NCBI RefSeq assembly: GCF_020520425.1
Contig: NC_079492.1
Coordinates: forward strand, 38,691,542 to 38,755,541
Direction of reading: 5' to 3'
Source: Spinacia oleracea
Taxonomy: Eukaryota > Streptophyta > Magnoliopsida > Caryophyllales > Amaranthaceae
Length of the DNA: 64,000 nucleotides
Shown: positions 10,941 through 21,922 of the stretch, in pieces
Layout of the letters: every line of letters starts with the position of its first letter
How positions within the stretch are numbered: position 1 is the stretch's first letter
Position numbers and translations under genes: made by a program
Notes under the pieces: model-generated
The model's database searches: none
What the model was told of the DNA's origin: nothing
Seen by the model: the letters and a program-made list of their open reading frames with translations, nothing else

Positions 10941-11006
10941 ATGTGTTTTAATTTTATACAACGTACATACAGAAACAAGGATCATGACAATGGAAATGTT
11001 TGGTGA
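10941..11006 (+). other. Upstream ORF overlapping the PHO2 start codon
   Basis: ATG at 10941 opens MCFNFIQRTYRNKDHDNGNVW and stops with TGA at 11004-11006. It runs past the main start (ATG at 10984, with in-frame ATGs at 10990 and 10996) in another frame. If the leader is spliced as inferred, ribosomes must bypass it by leaky scanning. No expression evidence is available. Confidence 0.5.
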
Positions 11007-14000
11007 TTCTGATGTTGAGAGTTTCAGTGAGACCAGCAGTGATGATCAAGATGATATCTTTTCCATCTATGGCGGACATGCTCAGAGTATCTTGTCTAAT
11101 CTTGAGGACAGCATAGAAAAAATAGATGATTTCCTGTCATTTGAGAGAGGGTTCTCGCATGGTGATATCGTACGCTCCACAGGAAATCCATCTGGACAAA
11201 TGGGTAAAATAGTGAATATCAGAATGTCAGTTGATCTTGAAAATGTTTTCGGTGAAGTCAGAAAAGATGTCAATACTGAAAAACTATTGAAGATGAGATC
11301 CTTGTTGGTTGGGGATTATGTGATTCACGGTCCATGGCTTGGAAGAGTGGAGAAAGTGGTTGACAATGTTGGTATTATATTTGATGATGGAACAAAGTGT
11401 GAAATCTTGGCAACTGACCAAGCACAGTTGTTGCCACTTTCTCCCAATTTACTCGATGATTCACTTTATCCCTATCACCCTGGACAAAGAGTAAGAGTTA
11501 GTAATCCTATGGGGTTAAAATCTGCTGGATGGTTATGCAGGATGTCCAAAAAGAATCAACACGAGGGAACTGTGTTTTCTGTTGATGTGGGACTTGCATA
11601 CATTGACTGGATTTCCTCTGCTATAATTGGTGTTTGCATGACCTTACCGCCTCCAACCCGTTTGCAAGACCCGAAAAACTTGACAATGTTATCGCACATC
11701 TCTCATGCTGACTGGCAACTTGGTGACTGGTGTGTCCTTCCACCAGAAACTGGATTGCAAAGAAGGGACTTGAATTCAAATTTTGATGAGATTTTTTCAA
11801 TTGGAAAGAAAAAAATCAAAGTTGATATCATGTGGCAAGATGGTAGTTGCTCGATGGGGCTAGATTCATATACTATCTTCCCAGTATGTGTTTTGAATGC
11901 GCATGATTTTTTCCCTGAACAGTTTGTTTTGGAGAAAAACAGTTCTGATGATCTGGTTGCTCCAGTAAGTCAAAGATGGGGAGTTGTTCGATGTGTGGAC
12001 GCAAATGAGAGGACTGTGAAAGTGAAATGGGAAAGTACCGACGGTGTTACTATAGGTGTAAATGAGTGGAAAATGGAGGAGACTGTGAGCGCTTACGAAT
12101 TGGTTGAGCACCCTGATTTCTCCTTTAACATTGGTGACATTGTGTTCATGTCAGATAAGAACCATTTTTCTGACCAGTTGAACAAAATGAGTATGGAGGA
12201 TTGCACTACATTCGGAAGTGAGAATTGTAATGCTTATTTGAGTGAAACCCAGAAGAAACATTTCTTGTCCTGTATCGGCTATGTTGTTGGCTTCAAAAAT
12301 GGAGATATTGAGGTGGAATGGGCTAGTGGAGTCTCAACAAAGGTATGAACTCCTTACGAGTTTTGTAATGTTTATTTTGTTTTCTTTCTAGTGCTGATTT
12401 CGTATGGGAGTGTATTTCGGTTTATGTCTGTAATTGCTTTCTACTAGAAATCCTATTGTTATAGAAGTTGTGGGGAATGGTGATTTGAAGCTGGTCCATA
12501 AAATTATATGTACTGTATATTGCATTATTGCATGTAGAGAGTTAAAAAATGATGTGAAATTATTGCAGATATAGGTCCTTATACTTCATAACTATTAAAC
12601 AGAGTATATGTAGATTCCAAGCCTGTTATCAGTATCACTTTCACAATGGTCTGTAAATAACTAAACAGAAAATGACAACACCTTATGTTTTGGAAAAAAC
12701 AAAGTCTAGTCAGTATTAATCAACCCGTTTGTGCTTACATACTTGAAGATTTCAATGATTTTTGTAAATTTTGTATATTTCTGCTGGTTATGTGATTTTC
12801 AGGTGTCTTCAAACATATTGGGAGATACTAATATATGATTAAAGGGCAAGTTAATTAATGTAGCAGACACTTTTAAGAAGTACATATACAAGGGCAAGTT
12901 CTCCGCTATCATTTCATGTGTTTGGCATACCTTGTTAAACTTTTTGTTGTTGTTGTTGTTAGGTTGCTCCTTACAAGATACTATGCATGGAAAAGGATGA
13001 TGGATCAGTTGCAACTCATCTTTTCCAAGAAAGAAATGTTTCTGAATCCAGTGATGAGATGGCTAACTATGAGATACAATCTGCGAACCATCAGGTGAAC
13101 TCTTCTGTCCCCCTCCTATCAGTACTTAGATGTGTTTGCTTTTCTCTGTGATGCTCCGGCTAAAATATCAAAATTTCATCAACCTTATGACTCTTAGTTC
13201 TAAACAGGCTCCTACATAGGCGGGTAGCGTAGGCCAGATATGTCAAACCCTTGATCAAAACTCCGATGAGCATCGTTTGCTTTCACATTAAATAAGAACC
13301 CGTAGATAATTTTAATGAGCTATTTCATTTAGTTCTCTATAATCCAAAGCCAAAGAATAACATGTCTGTTTGACTGCATTGTAAGTGGATTGTATGCTCT
13401 GTCTATACGCAAAGGTAAGTTATGAACTCAAATTATTTTATTTGTAAAAAAACATTACCAGAAAAAGGAGAAACTTTATGAGTTTCTTATATTAGGAAAA
13501 AAATACACGAGTATTGATTATTTTCAACAAAGTAATTGCTGATAAAAAACAGAAAGCAAGCATATGTCTCCTATGGGAATGCAGTTATTCTCCTCCCGTT
13601 TTATATACAGCTCTGCAGACCTATTTGTTTTCACTCTTCAGTTTCTTCCCTTCTTCTGTATGATTTTTATCCGTTGCTAACCTCTCGAGATCACCCTGCT
13701 TTTGTTGAGGCTGAACCGATGAAACTTCCCTCTTCCCCAAGTCTTATTCTGATATTCATTTTTTTTCCTAACGGGGATGCTTAATTCATGTTTACTGGCA
13801 TCCTAATGGGGACGGTTTCACATTTTCCCCATATTTTTTTCCTGTATAAGCTGATGTTATGCATTTAATTGCACTTGTAAAGAAAAAGTCCATGACCTAC
13901 ACTAAAACCAAATTTAATGATTCAAAACTTGTCTATGTTCAGGAGTCATCAGACAGTTCTGGTATCACTGCTGTAAACTGTCAAAGCGACCATAGAAGTT

Positions 14001-16055
14001 CTCATTTCTTCAGCCTTTCTCAAGCTGCTATGGGATTCTTTTCTAGTATTGCTGTGAATTTCTTCAGATCACATGATTCGTCGTTCCTACCACAACACAT
14101 CTCATGTGCCCATATAATTGACGAAAGCAAAATTGGAAGTTTTTGCGAGGAAAATATTGTCAAATCTTGTGATATGTACCCAGATATCCACTCTGTGGAA
14201 TTCAGTGACTTTGATGCTTATGGTAGCATGAATCTGAAGGACAAAGTTGAAAAGAACTCAGAGAATATTGAACTACTGCCTGTAGCTAAAACAAAAGGCT
14301 TAAAACAGTTTAAACAGTTCGACATTGTGGATGATTGCTCTGACCATCACTTTGCTGCTGCTGCTGATGGCAAGGGATCAGCATTGTCTCAGGCAAGGAT
14401 CTTTTCCTAGAAGCTTAAGTAGTTATCTTATTACCAGGAAAGGCGAGGTTAAGTAATCATGTTTTCTACTGCTTTTTGCAGATGAGAAAAGGTTGGTTGA
14501 AGAAGATTCAGCAGGAATGGAGCATTCTAGAGAAAGACCTTCCAGGTAAGACCGTAATCATAGAATTTAATTTTCTTATATTTGTGTAACATATGTACAA
14601 TCTTCGTGTCCTAGTCCTGTACTAATAACATTCGTTTTACCAAAACAGAAACAATTTACGTTCGTATTTACGAGGAAAGAATGGATTTGCTTCGTGTAGC
14701 CATTGTTGGTGCTCTTGGGACTCCCTACCATGATGGCCTTTTCTTCTTTGATATACAGTTTCCCCCTGATTATCCTCATGTACCCCCTGTAAGTGTTCAC
14801 TTCTCCTTTCTTTAATTTAAAATACTGGCACATGTTTCTGTGTTCATGTGTTTCTTTGCACTCTAAGCGTAGAAAAGGCGATAAGGTCGAAGCCAACAAT
14901 GTTTATGCAAATTTAAGTGATACTCTCTACGCCCCTTATTGTTTGCCCCATGCTCTGAAAGTGCTTTATTAAGAGTTGGTTGTGTGAATTTGAGAAGAAA
15001 TAAATATGGTGGCACCAAATGTTTTTATGTGAGAGTAAAGTGGTGGTCCCTATGAGCATTTATAGTAACGGGACAATCTTTTAGGGACTGACTAAAACGG
15101 AAAATGAGGCAAACAAATAGGGACAGAGAGGGAGTATGAAACTATTGGGTGTGACCGTGGCACCATGCAACAAGATACGCCTGACCAGCAAACGGAATTG
15201 TGAAATTGACATTTAATGCTAAATTTCAGTAAATGACATAATGGAAATCTGATACAACATTGTGTTGTGTATTTTGACACAGATGGTGCATTACCATTCT
15301 GGTGGTTTACGTCTGAATCCAAACCTTTACGAGTCAGGAAAGGTGTGTCTCAGCCTCCTCAACACGTGGACTGGCACAGGATCTGAAGTGTGGAATCCAG
15401 GAAGCTCGACTATTCTTCAAGTCCTCCTCTCTCTTCAGGCCCTTGTCCTTAATGAAAAACCCTATTTTAATGAGGCAGGCTATGATGAACAGATAGGTGG
15501 AGCTGAGGGAGAGAAGAACTCTGTCAGCTACAACGAAAGTGCTTACCTGGGTACTTGCAAATCTATGCTATACCAATTGCGAAAGCCACTCAAGGTATGA
15601 TATGCTGATTTGTTCAGAACTTCTGAGTTGCAAGTTTCTCGTTGCATCCTTATATTTAACCTCAACATTATGAATCTCCTCAAAATTTGCTTGCAAAGAT
15701 GAACTTTTATGCATGTCTCTCGAATCTGATTTGATTTTGTATGTTAATATTTGAATTTTTCATCCCAATGATATATTTTTATTCCGAGAAGTCGATACAT
15801 GATTGTTTTACTACAATTGTGCAGCATTTTGATGAGCTGGTGGAGGAGCACTTTGAAAGACGTTATCAGCATATTCTATCAGCTTGCAAGGCTTATATGG
15901 AGGGGGCACATATTGGTTTCTGTACCAAAGTTGATCATGAAAAGGGAAACTCCATGGGTTTCAAGATTATGCTAGCTAAGCTCTTTCCCAAACTTGTGCA
16001 AGCCTTTTCTGACAAAGGAATCGATTGCAGCCACTTTCTCGAGTCAGAGAAATGA
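10984..16055 (+). CDS. PHO2: PHO2-type ubiquitin-conjugating enzyme E2 (UBC24)
   Basis: The spliced product is about 895 residues, close to Arabidopsis PHO2 (907). Exons inferred from frame and splice signals are 10984-12342, 12963-13094, 13943-14392, 14482-14545, 14649-14788, 15283-15594 and 15825-16055. The N-terminal half has the PHO2-specific region (FLSFERGFSHGDIVRS, LLVGDYVIHGPWLGRVEK, WQLGDWCVLPP). The UBC fold spans roughly residues 645-830 (ERMDLLRVAIVGALGTPYHD, VHYHSGGLRLNPNLY), and the catalytic Cys in GKVCLSLLNTW is near residue 737. PHO2 ubiquitinates phosphate transporters and PHO1 at endomembranes to restrain phosphate uptake and loading. Intron 14393-14481 appears to use a GC donor. 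The eight leader miR399 sites strongly support orthology. Splicing is predicted, not observed. Confidence 0.95.
14393..14481 (+). other. PHO2 intron with GC-AG splice sites
   Basis: The exon ends CTCAG and the intron starts GCAAGG, then ends TTTTTGCAG before ATGAGAAAAGG. Joining here keeps the frame (ALSQ then MRKGWLKKIQ) and matches the PHO2 family sequence. CAG followed by GCAAG is the typical strong context for rare GC donors. Confidence 0.75.
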
Positions 16056-16400
16056 AAACCTGGTGACAGAACACTCAACAGTGTTGGCCAGTGAGACTAT
16101 CTCGCGGTGTTAAAAGTCATCGTTTGTACAACATGTATGATAGAAATTTATTTGTTGTGAGCATATGACGAGAGTTGCGTGAAAGTTGTGTGTAAGATAG
16201 GTGAATAATATGGAAAAATTGTAGTGTGAAATTTACTTTTGCCTGTGTGTACTTGTCAAGTGTGGATAGTATATTTACGCTGCGTCTGTAATGGTCCGTC
16301 TGTTTTCTGTAAGAACTCTATACTTTCAGGGTAGAGTGTGTTTCCTACTCCCTAATTGTAATATATGAAGAATTCAAGTGTGAAATAAAAGAAAGTTGAT
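16056..16400 (+). terminator. PHO2 3' UTR with poly-A signal
   Basis: AATAAA lies at 16384-16389, about 330 bp after the stop, in T-rich context. The exact cleavage site cannot be read from sequence. Confidence 0.5.
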
Positions 16401-17000
16401 GTATGATTATTATCTCCAGCTTCTTCTTTTGCATCATTTTAGTATTGCATTAGCTTGAATAGGAAAGATGGAGAAGCAATTGACTTTGAGGATCACAATG
16501 ATATGGAAGCTTAAGGGGAAAAAATAGAGCTCGAAATATATCAGGAACTACATAACCCAATTTTGTCTCAAATCAACTTGATCTAAAAAACCACGTGACG
16601 AATAATAAAAGAAATAGACATGGAGTAATTCTAAATACATTTTCTTAACAAGTAGACTAGTAAAGCTTTTTTCCTTTTTAGAAAATAAAAGTAAAAAAAT
16701 TATAATCTGGACACCAAGGTGGAATTACCAAACCTCATGGCAGTATGACATCAAAGTGAAACAAAGTTTAAAACTTACGACATCAATTTGGGAAAAAAAA
16801 TTTAAATCTCACAACTATCAAGTTGAATTCATATCAACCAACCCTCATTATATAAAAGTAATTTTCCTTTGATTTATTATAACTACTTCGTATAATTTAC
16901 TTTTTTTTTTTTTTTTTTGTTTTAAGAAACTATAATTAACTTAATGATGCATTGGATTTATTAATCACACAACGTCACATGCCATTTATGATAGACTTGT
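16401..17000. other. AT-rich intergenic spacer
   Basis: Nothing recognisable beyond A/T homopolymers (for example a T run near 16902-16920). Confidence 0.5.
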
Positions 17001-17689
17001 TTGAACACAATACACAAAATCTTGTTTATAATGGGTGTACAGTAATTTATTGTACACCAAGCCCAAATAACCGGGTTTCCTTACTGTGGGCTGGACTCAC
17101 ACGTGTGAGTAAAAAAGCGTTCTTTTTTTCTGTTTTTCTCTCGACATTCTCTGTCTTCTTTCTCTCCTTCTATCCGAAGATTTTTGTGCGATTTTTTTCG
17201 ATCTATTGATGCGATTTTTGGCTGCTATTTTCTCTGCGATTCTTCTCCATAATCAAGGTCAGCTTCCTTCTTTTTTTTCTTCGATTAGTTTCATGTTAGA
17301 ATCACAGGTCAAAATTCTTATTATATGCATCGTATTGGAAACAGAGAAATGCATCACCATGATAATGAATCATGCGTATAAAAGCAAAGGAACAAGAGAT
17401 CCAAAATAATGAAGAAAGTATTAAGACCTTGCTGCTAGCAATCCAACGCAATGGAGACGTACATCACGTCGTCAAATTTAGGTATAAGTCAATTTTTTAT
17501 TTTTTATCTTTTCGTATTTTTCTATTTAGGTTTACAAATTTTAGTTTTAATTTAGGTTTTCTAGATTGTGTTTTCACTTATTGTTTGCGATTAGGCTATG
17601 ATGATGTTATGCATATCATTGTTTAGATGTTGCGATTTTGTTTTTTAGGTTTTTTATTTTATTTTATGCGATTAGTTTTCATGTTTATG

Positions 17690-19800
17690 TGAGTAAAAGT
17701 TAAGAAACTTAAATGTGAATCTTGCATTCTTTTTATTTCACACATTGTACATTTCTGTGTTAAAGTTGTGGTTCGATAGGTTAAAGTTATGGAAATTGTT
17801 TTAAAAGTTAAGACAGTCTTCCGTCGTCTCAAACCTAACTTTTACTTTTATTAACTTTAACTGCTAAAAGTCTGACTTTTATGTTTCTACCTTTTTTCCG
17901 CTAATGCGAGTCCGTCAATCTTTCTATTGTACACATTGTAGTTTTATGTGTATTTAGTTGTAGTTCTGCATGTTAATGTTATGAAAATTGTTCTAAAAGT
18001 TAAGACAGTCTTCCGTCATCTCAAACCTAACTTTTACTTTTAATAACTTAACTTTAACTGCTAAAAGTCTGACTTTTATATTTTTACCTTTCTTCAGCTA
18101 ATGTGAGTCGTGCATTCTTTTTATTTCACACATTGTACTTTTTTGTGTTAAAGTTGTAGTTTCATAGGTTAAAGTTATGGAAATTGTTCTCAAAGTTAAG
18201 GCAGTCTTCCGTCATCTCAAACCTAACTTTTACTTTTATTAACTTAACTTTAACTTCTAAAAGTCTGACTTTTATATTTCTATTTTTCTTCCGCTAATGT
18301 GAGTCCGTCAATCTTTTTATTGTACACATTGTAGTTTTATGTGAAAACTTTCAAATTCAGAGAAACCCTGGATACTGACGAACCATTTCAATAGTACGGG
18401 TGTTGCCGTGCCACAAGGTGTATTTAGTTATAGTTCTGTATGTTAAAGTTATGAAAATTGTTCTAAAAGTTAAGACAGTCTTCCGTCATCTCAAACCTAA
18501 CTTTTACTTTTAATAACTTAACTTTAACTGCTAAAAGCCTGACTTTTATATTTTTACCTTTCTTCAGCTAATGTGAGTCGTGCATTCTTTTTATTTCACA
18601 CATTGTACTTTTCTGTGCTAAAGTTGTAGTTTCATAGGTTAAAGTTATGGAAATTGTTCTAAAAGTTAAGGCAGTCTTCCGTCATCTCAAACCTAACTTT
18701 TAATTTTAATAACTTAACTTTAACTGCTAAAAGTTTGACTTTTATATTTTTACCTTTTCTTCAGCTAATGTGAGTCATGCATTATTTTTATTTTCACACA
18801 TTGTACTTTTCAGTGTTAAAGTTGTAATTTTATAGGTTAATGTTATGGAAATTGTTATAAGTTAAGAAAAGTTTTGTACCAGTCTACCCAATATGCAAAT
18901 GTTTGAACACTAAGGCTATTAGCTCAAATAGTAGAGCAATGTGCATTTATGTACATGGTATGGGTTCAAGTCCCATATAGCCTACATACTATTGGGTTGT
19001 GTTTTGATATATTGTGAAACGACTATCAAACCTAACTTTTACTTTTAATAACTTAACTTTAACTGCTGAAAGTCTGACTTTTATATTTTTACCTTTCTTC
19101 CGCTAATGTGAGTCGTGCATTCTTTTTATTTCACACATTGTACTTTTCTGTGTTAAAGTTGTAGTTTCATAGGTTAAAGTTATGGAAATTGTTCTAAAAG
19201 TTAAGGCAGTCTTCCGTCATCTCAAACCTAACTTTTACTTTTAATAACTTAACTTTAACTGCTAAAAGCCTGACTTTTATATTTTTACCTTTCTTTAGCT
19301 AATGTGAGTCGTGCATTCTTTTTATTTCACACATTGTACTTTTTTGTGTTAAAGTTGTAGTTTTCTAGGTTAAAGTTATGGAAATTGTTCTAAAAGTTAA
19401 GGCAGTCGTCCATCATCTCAAACCTAACTTTTACTTTTAATAACTTAACTTTAACTGCTAAAAGTCTGACTTTTATATTTTTACCTTTCTTGGGCTAATG
19501 TGAGTCGTGCATTCTTTTTATTTCACACATTGTATTTTTCTGTGTTAAAGTTGTAGTTTCATAGGTTAAAGTTATGGAAATTGTTCTAAAAGTTAAGACA
19601 GTCTTCCGTCATCTCAAACCTAACTTTTACTTTTATTAACTTAACTTGAACTACTAAAAGTCTGACTTTTATATTTCTAGCTTTATTCCGCTAATGTGAG
19701 TCTGTCAATCTTTTTATTGTACACATTGTAGTTTTATGTGTATTTAGTTGTAGTTCTGTATGTTAAAGTTATGAAAATTGTTCTAAAAGTTAAGAGCCTA
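17690..19800. repeat. ~195-bp tandem array, about 11 units
   Basis: The landmark CACACATTGTA/TACACATTGTAG recurs about every 190-200 bp. Each unit also carries GTTAAAGTTATGGAAATTG, CAGTCTTCCGTCATCTCAAA and CTAAAAGTCTGACTTTTAT. The array is interrupted near 18345-18420 and 18850-19020. It is noncoding. Confidence 0.9.
18914..18982 (+). other. tRNA-like module
   Basis: A 69-nt segment opens GGCTATT and closes ATAGCC, which pair as an acceptor stem. It has a D-arm-like CTCA...GAGC and a perfect T-arm (ATGGG-TTCAAGT-CCCAT). The anticodon arm has only a 6-nt loop and the D-loop lacks GG, so a working tRNA is doubtful. It interrupts the tandem array. Confidence 0.45.
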
Positions 19801-19835
19801 ACTTTAATTTCTGAAGTTTCATAATAAAACAAATA

Positions 19836-19904
19836 GCCTATGTAGGATTTGAACCCACATCTCCGCGCAAGTTGCACGGTGCTCGCCCAGTTGAGCTAAT
19901 AGGC
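19836..19904 (-). other. tRNA-like module, opposite strand
   Basis: Read on the minus strand, GCCTATT...ATAGGC forms an acceptor stem, CTCA/GAGC a D-stem, CCGTG/CGCGG an anticodon stem and GTGGG-TTCAAAT-CCTAC a T-arm. The anticodon loop CAACTTG lacks the invariant U33, so function is unlikely. It shares TATTAGCTCAA with the module at 18914 and sits at the end of the tandem array. Confidence 0.45.
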
Positions 19905-20303
19905 TTTAAAAAAATTTGGTATAAAAAATTATGAGATACAATACCTATGTAAACCATCTCCCATATATGCATCAAGTGATGAAATCACTAGTGGTAGATG
20001 CTGTAACACCCTAAGCAATTCAGAATAAAAATTTGAGCTCAGGCTTGCAACACTTGCAAAGAATAGGTAACCACAGTGCTAACAACAGTAGGATAAAACC
20101 AATTCAAATCGGACTCTCAGAAAGACATAGATCAGAACAAGGAGCAAAGTGTATTCAACATATGAGGTCAATTCACAGGTACAAAAATATCTCCTACACA
20201 GCACCACTAACATCATGAAATCCATTTGAAGGAAACAACTGATTCAAGCCTTTTAAACAAGAGCCAACGTTGAACTTAAACTCAATTTGCTGTAATTACA
20301 AGC

Positions 20304-20551
20304 CAGAACTCATCCCAGATATAAGGCAAGCCATCAATGAACTTAAACTCAACATAAACAAGGCAGAGATTTCCACTTTGGAGGGCAGGGTGAAGAATGT
20401 TCTTATTGTTACTGGATATAAAGAGGACATTAGTGATGAAAAAATAGAGCGACTCTCAAAGTGTATACATGGAGTCGAGAAGATCTGCATCATAAGAGAG
20501 CTTGGCAACGACAATGTTCCCAAACAAGAGGCGAAAGGTTTCCTGCTTTGA
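20304..20551 (+). pseudogene. Captured bHLH transcription factor fragment (C-terminal exon)
   Basis: The translation PELIPDIRQAINELKLNINK, then AEISTLEGRVKNVLIVTG, resembles the region after the helix-loop-helix of plant bHLH30/32/106-type factors (consensus PELIPDL...AEI.TLGGR.KNVL..TG). No bHLH DNA-binding part is present nearby. The fragment begins at an AG acceptor-like position and lies inside the transposon-like unit, which fits transduplication. Downstream residues do not match the family. Confidence 0.6.
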
Positions 20552-21922
20552 GTCCTCGACCTCAAAATCAATAGCAAGCAAAGAGGTATCCATGTTTAAG
20601 TGGATATCCAGAAGTAGCATCTCAATGAGAAAGCACTAAACTGATTTATGCCTATACATTCTGTGATACTTTCTAAAATAAAACTACTCTCTTTCTCACT
20701 AGTCACTGTCATCTAAAAACCTAATCGCCGGTTCACCAATCAATAATACCCTGCTACAATTCCTGCAACAGGCACCCCAAGACACACAAATACACAATAA
20801 GCCAGAAGGGCCAGAAGGGGGGAACGAGGAAGAGAACAAATAATCAAAACAATCCTATTTACAATATGTCAACTACCATAGGAGCGATAACCATACCCAC
20901 CTAAATCACACCCTCGCCACCAAAAGACCCTGATGCACATTGCAGCCCAGAGTGCACCTCTTAACTCCACCAGTCCGTGATGCTATGATCCCATATATCA
21001 TTGCCCCACCCAGGGGAAGATAAGATATTGAAAAATCCCTAATTACGTGATTGTTAAACTAACATATTTTTCAGCCACTTCTCCAATGCTAAACAGGGTA
21101 TTAAATCCAATTTCAAACCAATTTCAATTAGAACGATGACATCCGCCAATAGAGACAAAATCAAGCTCAATAAATTGACCTTAAGAATGGCAAGAACAAC
21201 AGAGCAGAATCAAGACAACAACTACTTAGAAAATCAATCAAAATCAAATCAACTAGGCATAAGAATAGATCAACAATTTGTTACTATCAATCTATCAAAA
21301 CAATAAATAAATCCAAACATTTTGATTGTATAATTGTATACCTAAATTGCTCAATCTATAAAAAACTAAATTCAAAGAGGTTGAATACATACCTGATACC
21401 TACACCATGATCCTCTACGAATTGGAGCGAAGGTCAAGCACATGAGGGATTCAAGCTCCAATTCCGATCGCGATCTATGCGTTTTCTCCTTTCTCCCCTT
21501 TCTTCTCTGCGTTTTTCTGTCTTTCTCTCTCCTCTGGTTTTTGCTGGGTTTTTTTTAATTTCTTTCTCCTCTAGTTGTTTGGGAGGTAACTATGAAATCA
21601 GATTGCGTGGAAGAATTTGCATATTCCGCAGCTGTCTAACTTTCACACGTGTGGAAGTTTAGTGTACGTTAATATTAACGTATACCTGTTGCGCGCAAGA
21701 TCGATTGAACACAATATACCTCAAAATTACGCAAAACAAAATCAAATCGTAACTCATTCGGATCAAGAAGAACCTCATTTTACCTTTATGAACAACTCGT
21801 TTGCCACCTATCCATATTAAAATATCTTCCCGGTAAAATTATAAAAAAAACAATAGAATGTGTATAAGCCAGATCGCCTGATGCGTGAATCAGATTCTTG
21901 TTTTTCTCACTCCAACAAAACA

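Larger units (their letters stand above)
8600..10983 (+). other. PHO2 5' untranslated region with two introns
   Basis: Inferred structure: a leader exon of uncertain start (~8600) to 8939, intron 8940-9918 (GTAAAT...TGACAG), exon 9919-10757, intron 10758-10929 (GTATGT...TTCCAG), then the exon with the start codon. The long leader exon carries the miR399 sites, as in the PHO2 leader of other plants. Boundaries are from splice consensus only, without transcript evidence. Intron 1 contains a 45-bp tandem repeat. Confidence 0.65.
17016..21704. mobile_element. Transposon-like unit with degenerate TIRs (possible Mutator-like, gene-capturing)
   Basis: The left end (ATCTTG, then GGTGTACAGTAATTTATTG, then CACACGTGTG) is mirrored at the right end read in reverse (ATCTTG, then GGTATACGTTAATATTAACG, then CACACGTGTG). 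Both ends are flanked by near-identical direct repeats TTGAACACAATANAC (17001-17015 and 21705-21719). The interior holds CT-rich leader-like sequence at both ends, a large tandem array, two tRNA-like modules and a bHLH gene fragment, but no transposase. The long flanking repeat is unusual for Mutator (8-11 bp), so the superfamily is uncertain. Confidence 0.55.

Noticed and set aside
13859-13942. Upstream extension of the third PHO2 coding exon (MHLIALVKKKS...)
   Set aside because: The AG acceptor at 13941-13942 and family alignment place the exon start at 13943; the extension is intron.
17690-19800. CRISPR-like array
   Set aside because: Repeat units are about 195 bp and contiguous without unique spacers, in a plant genome. 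It is an ordinary tandem array.
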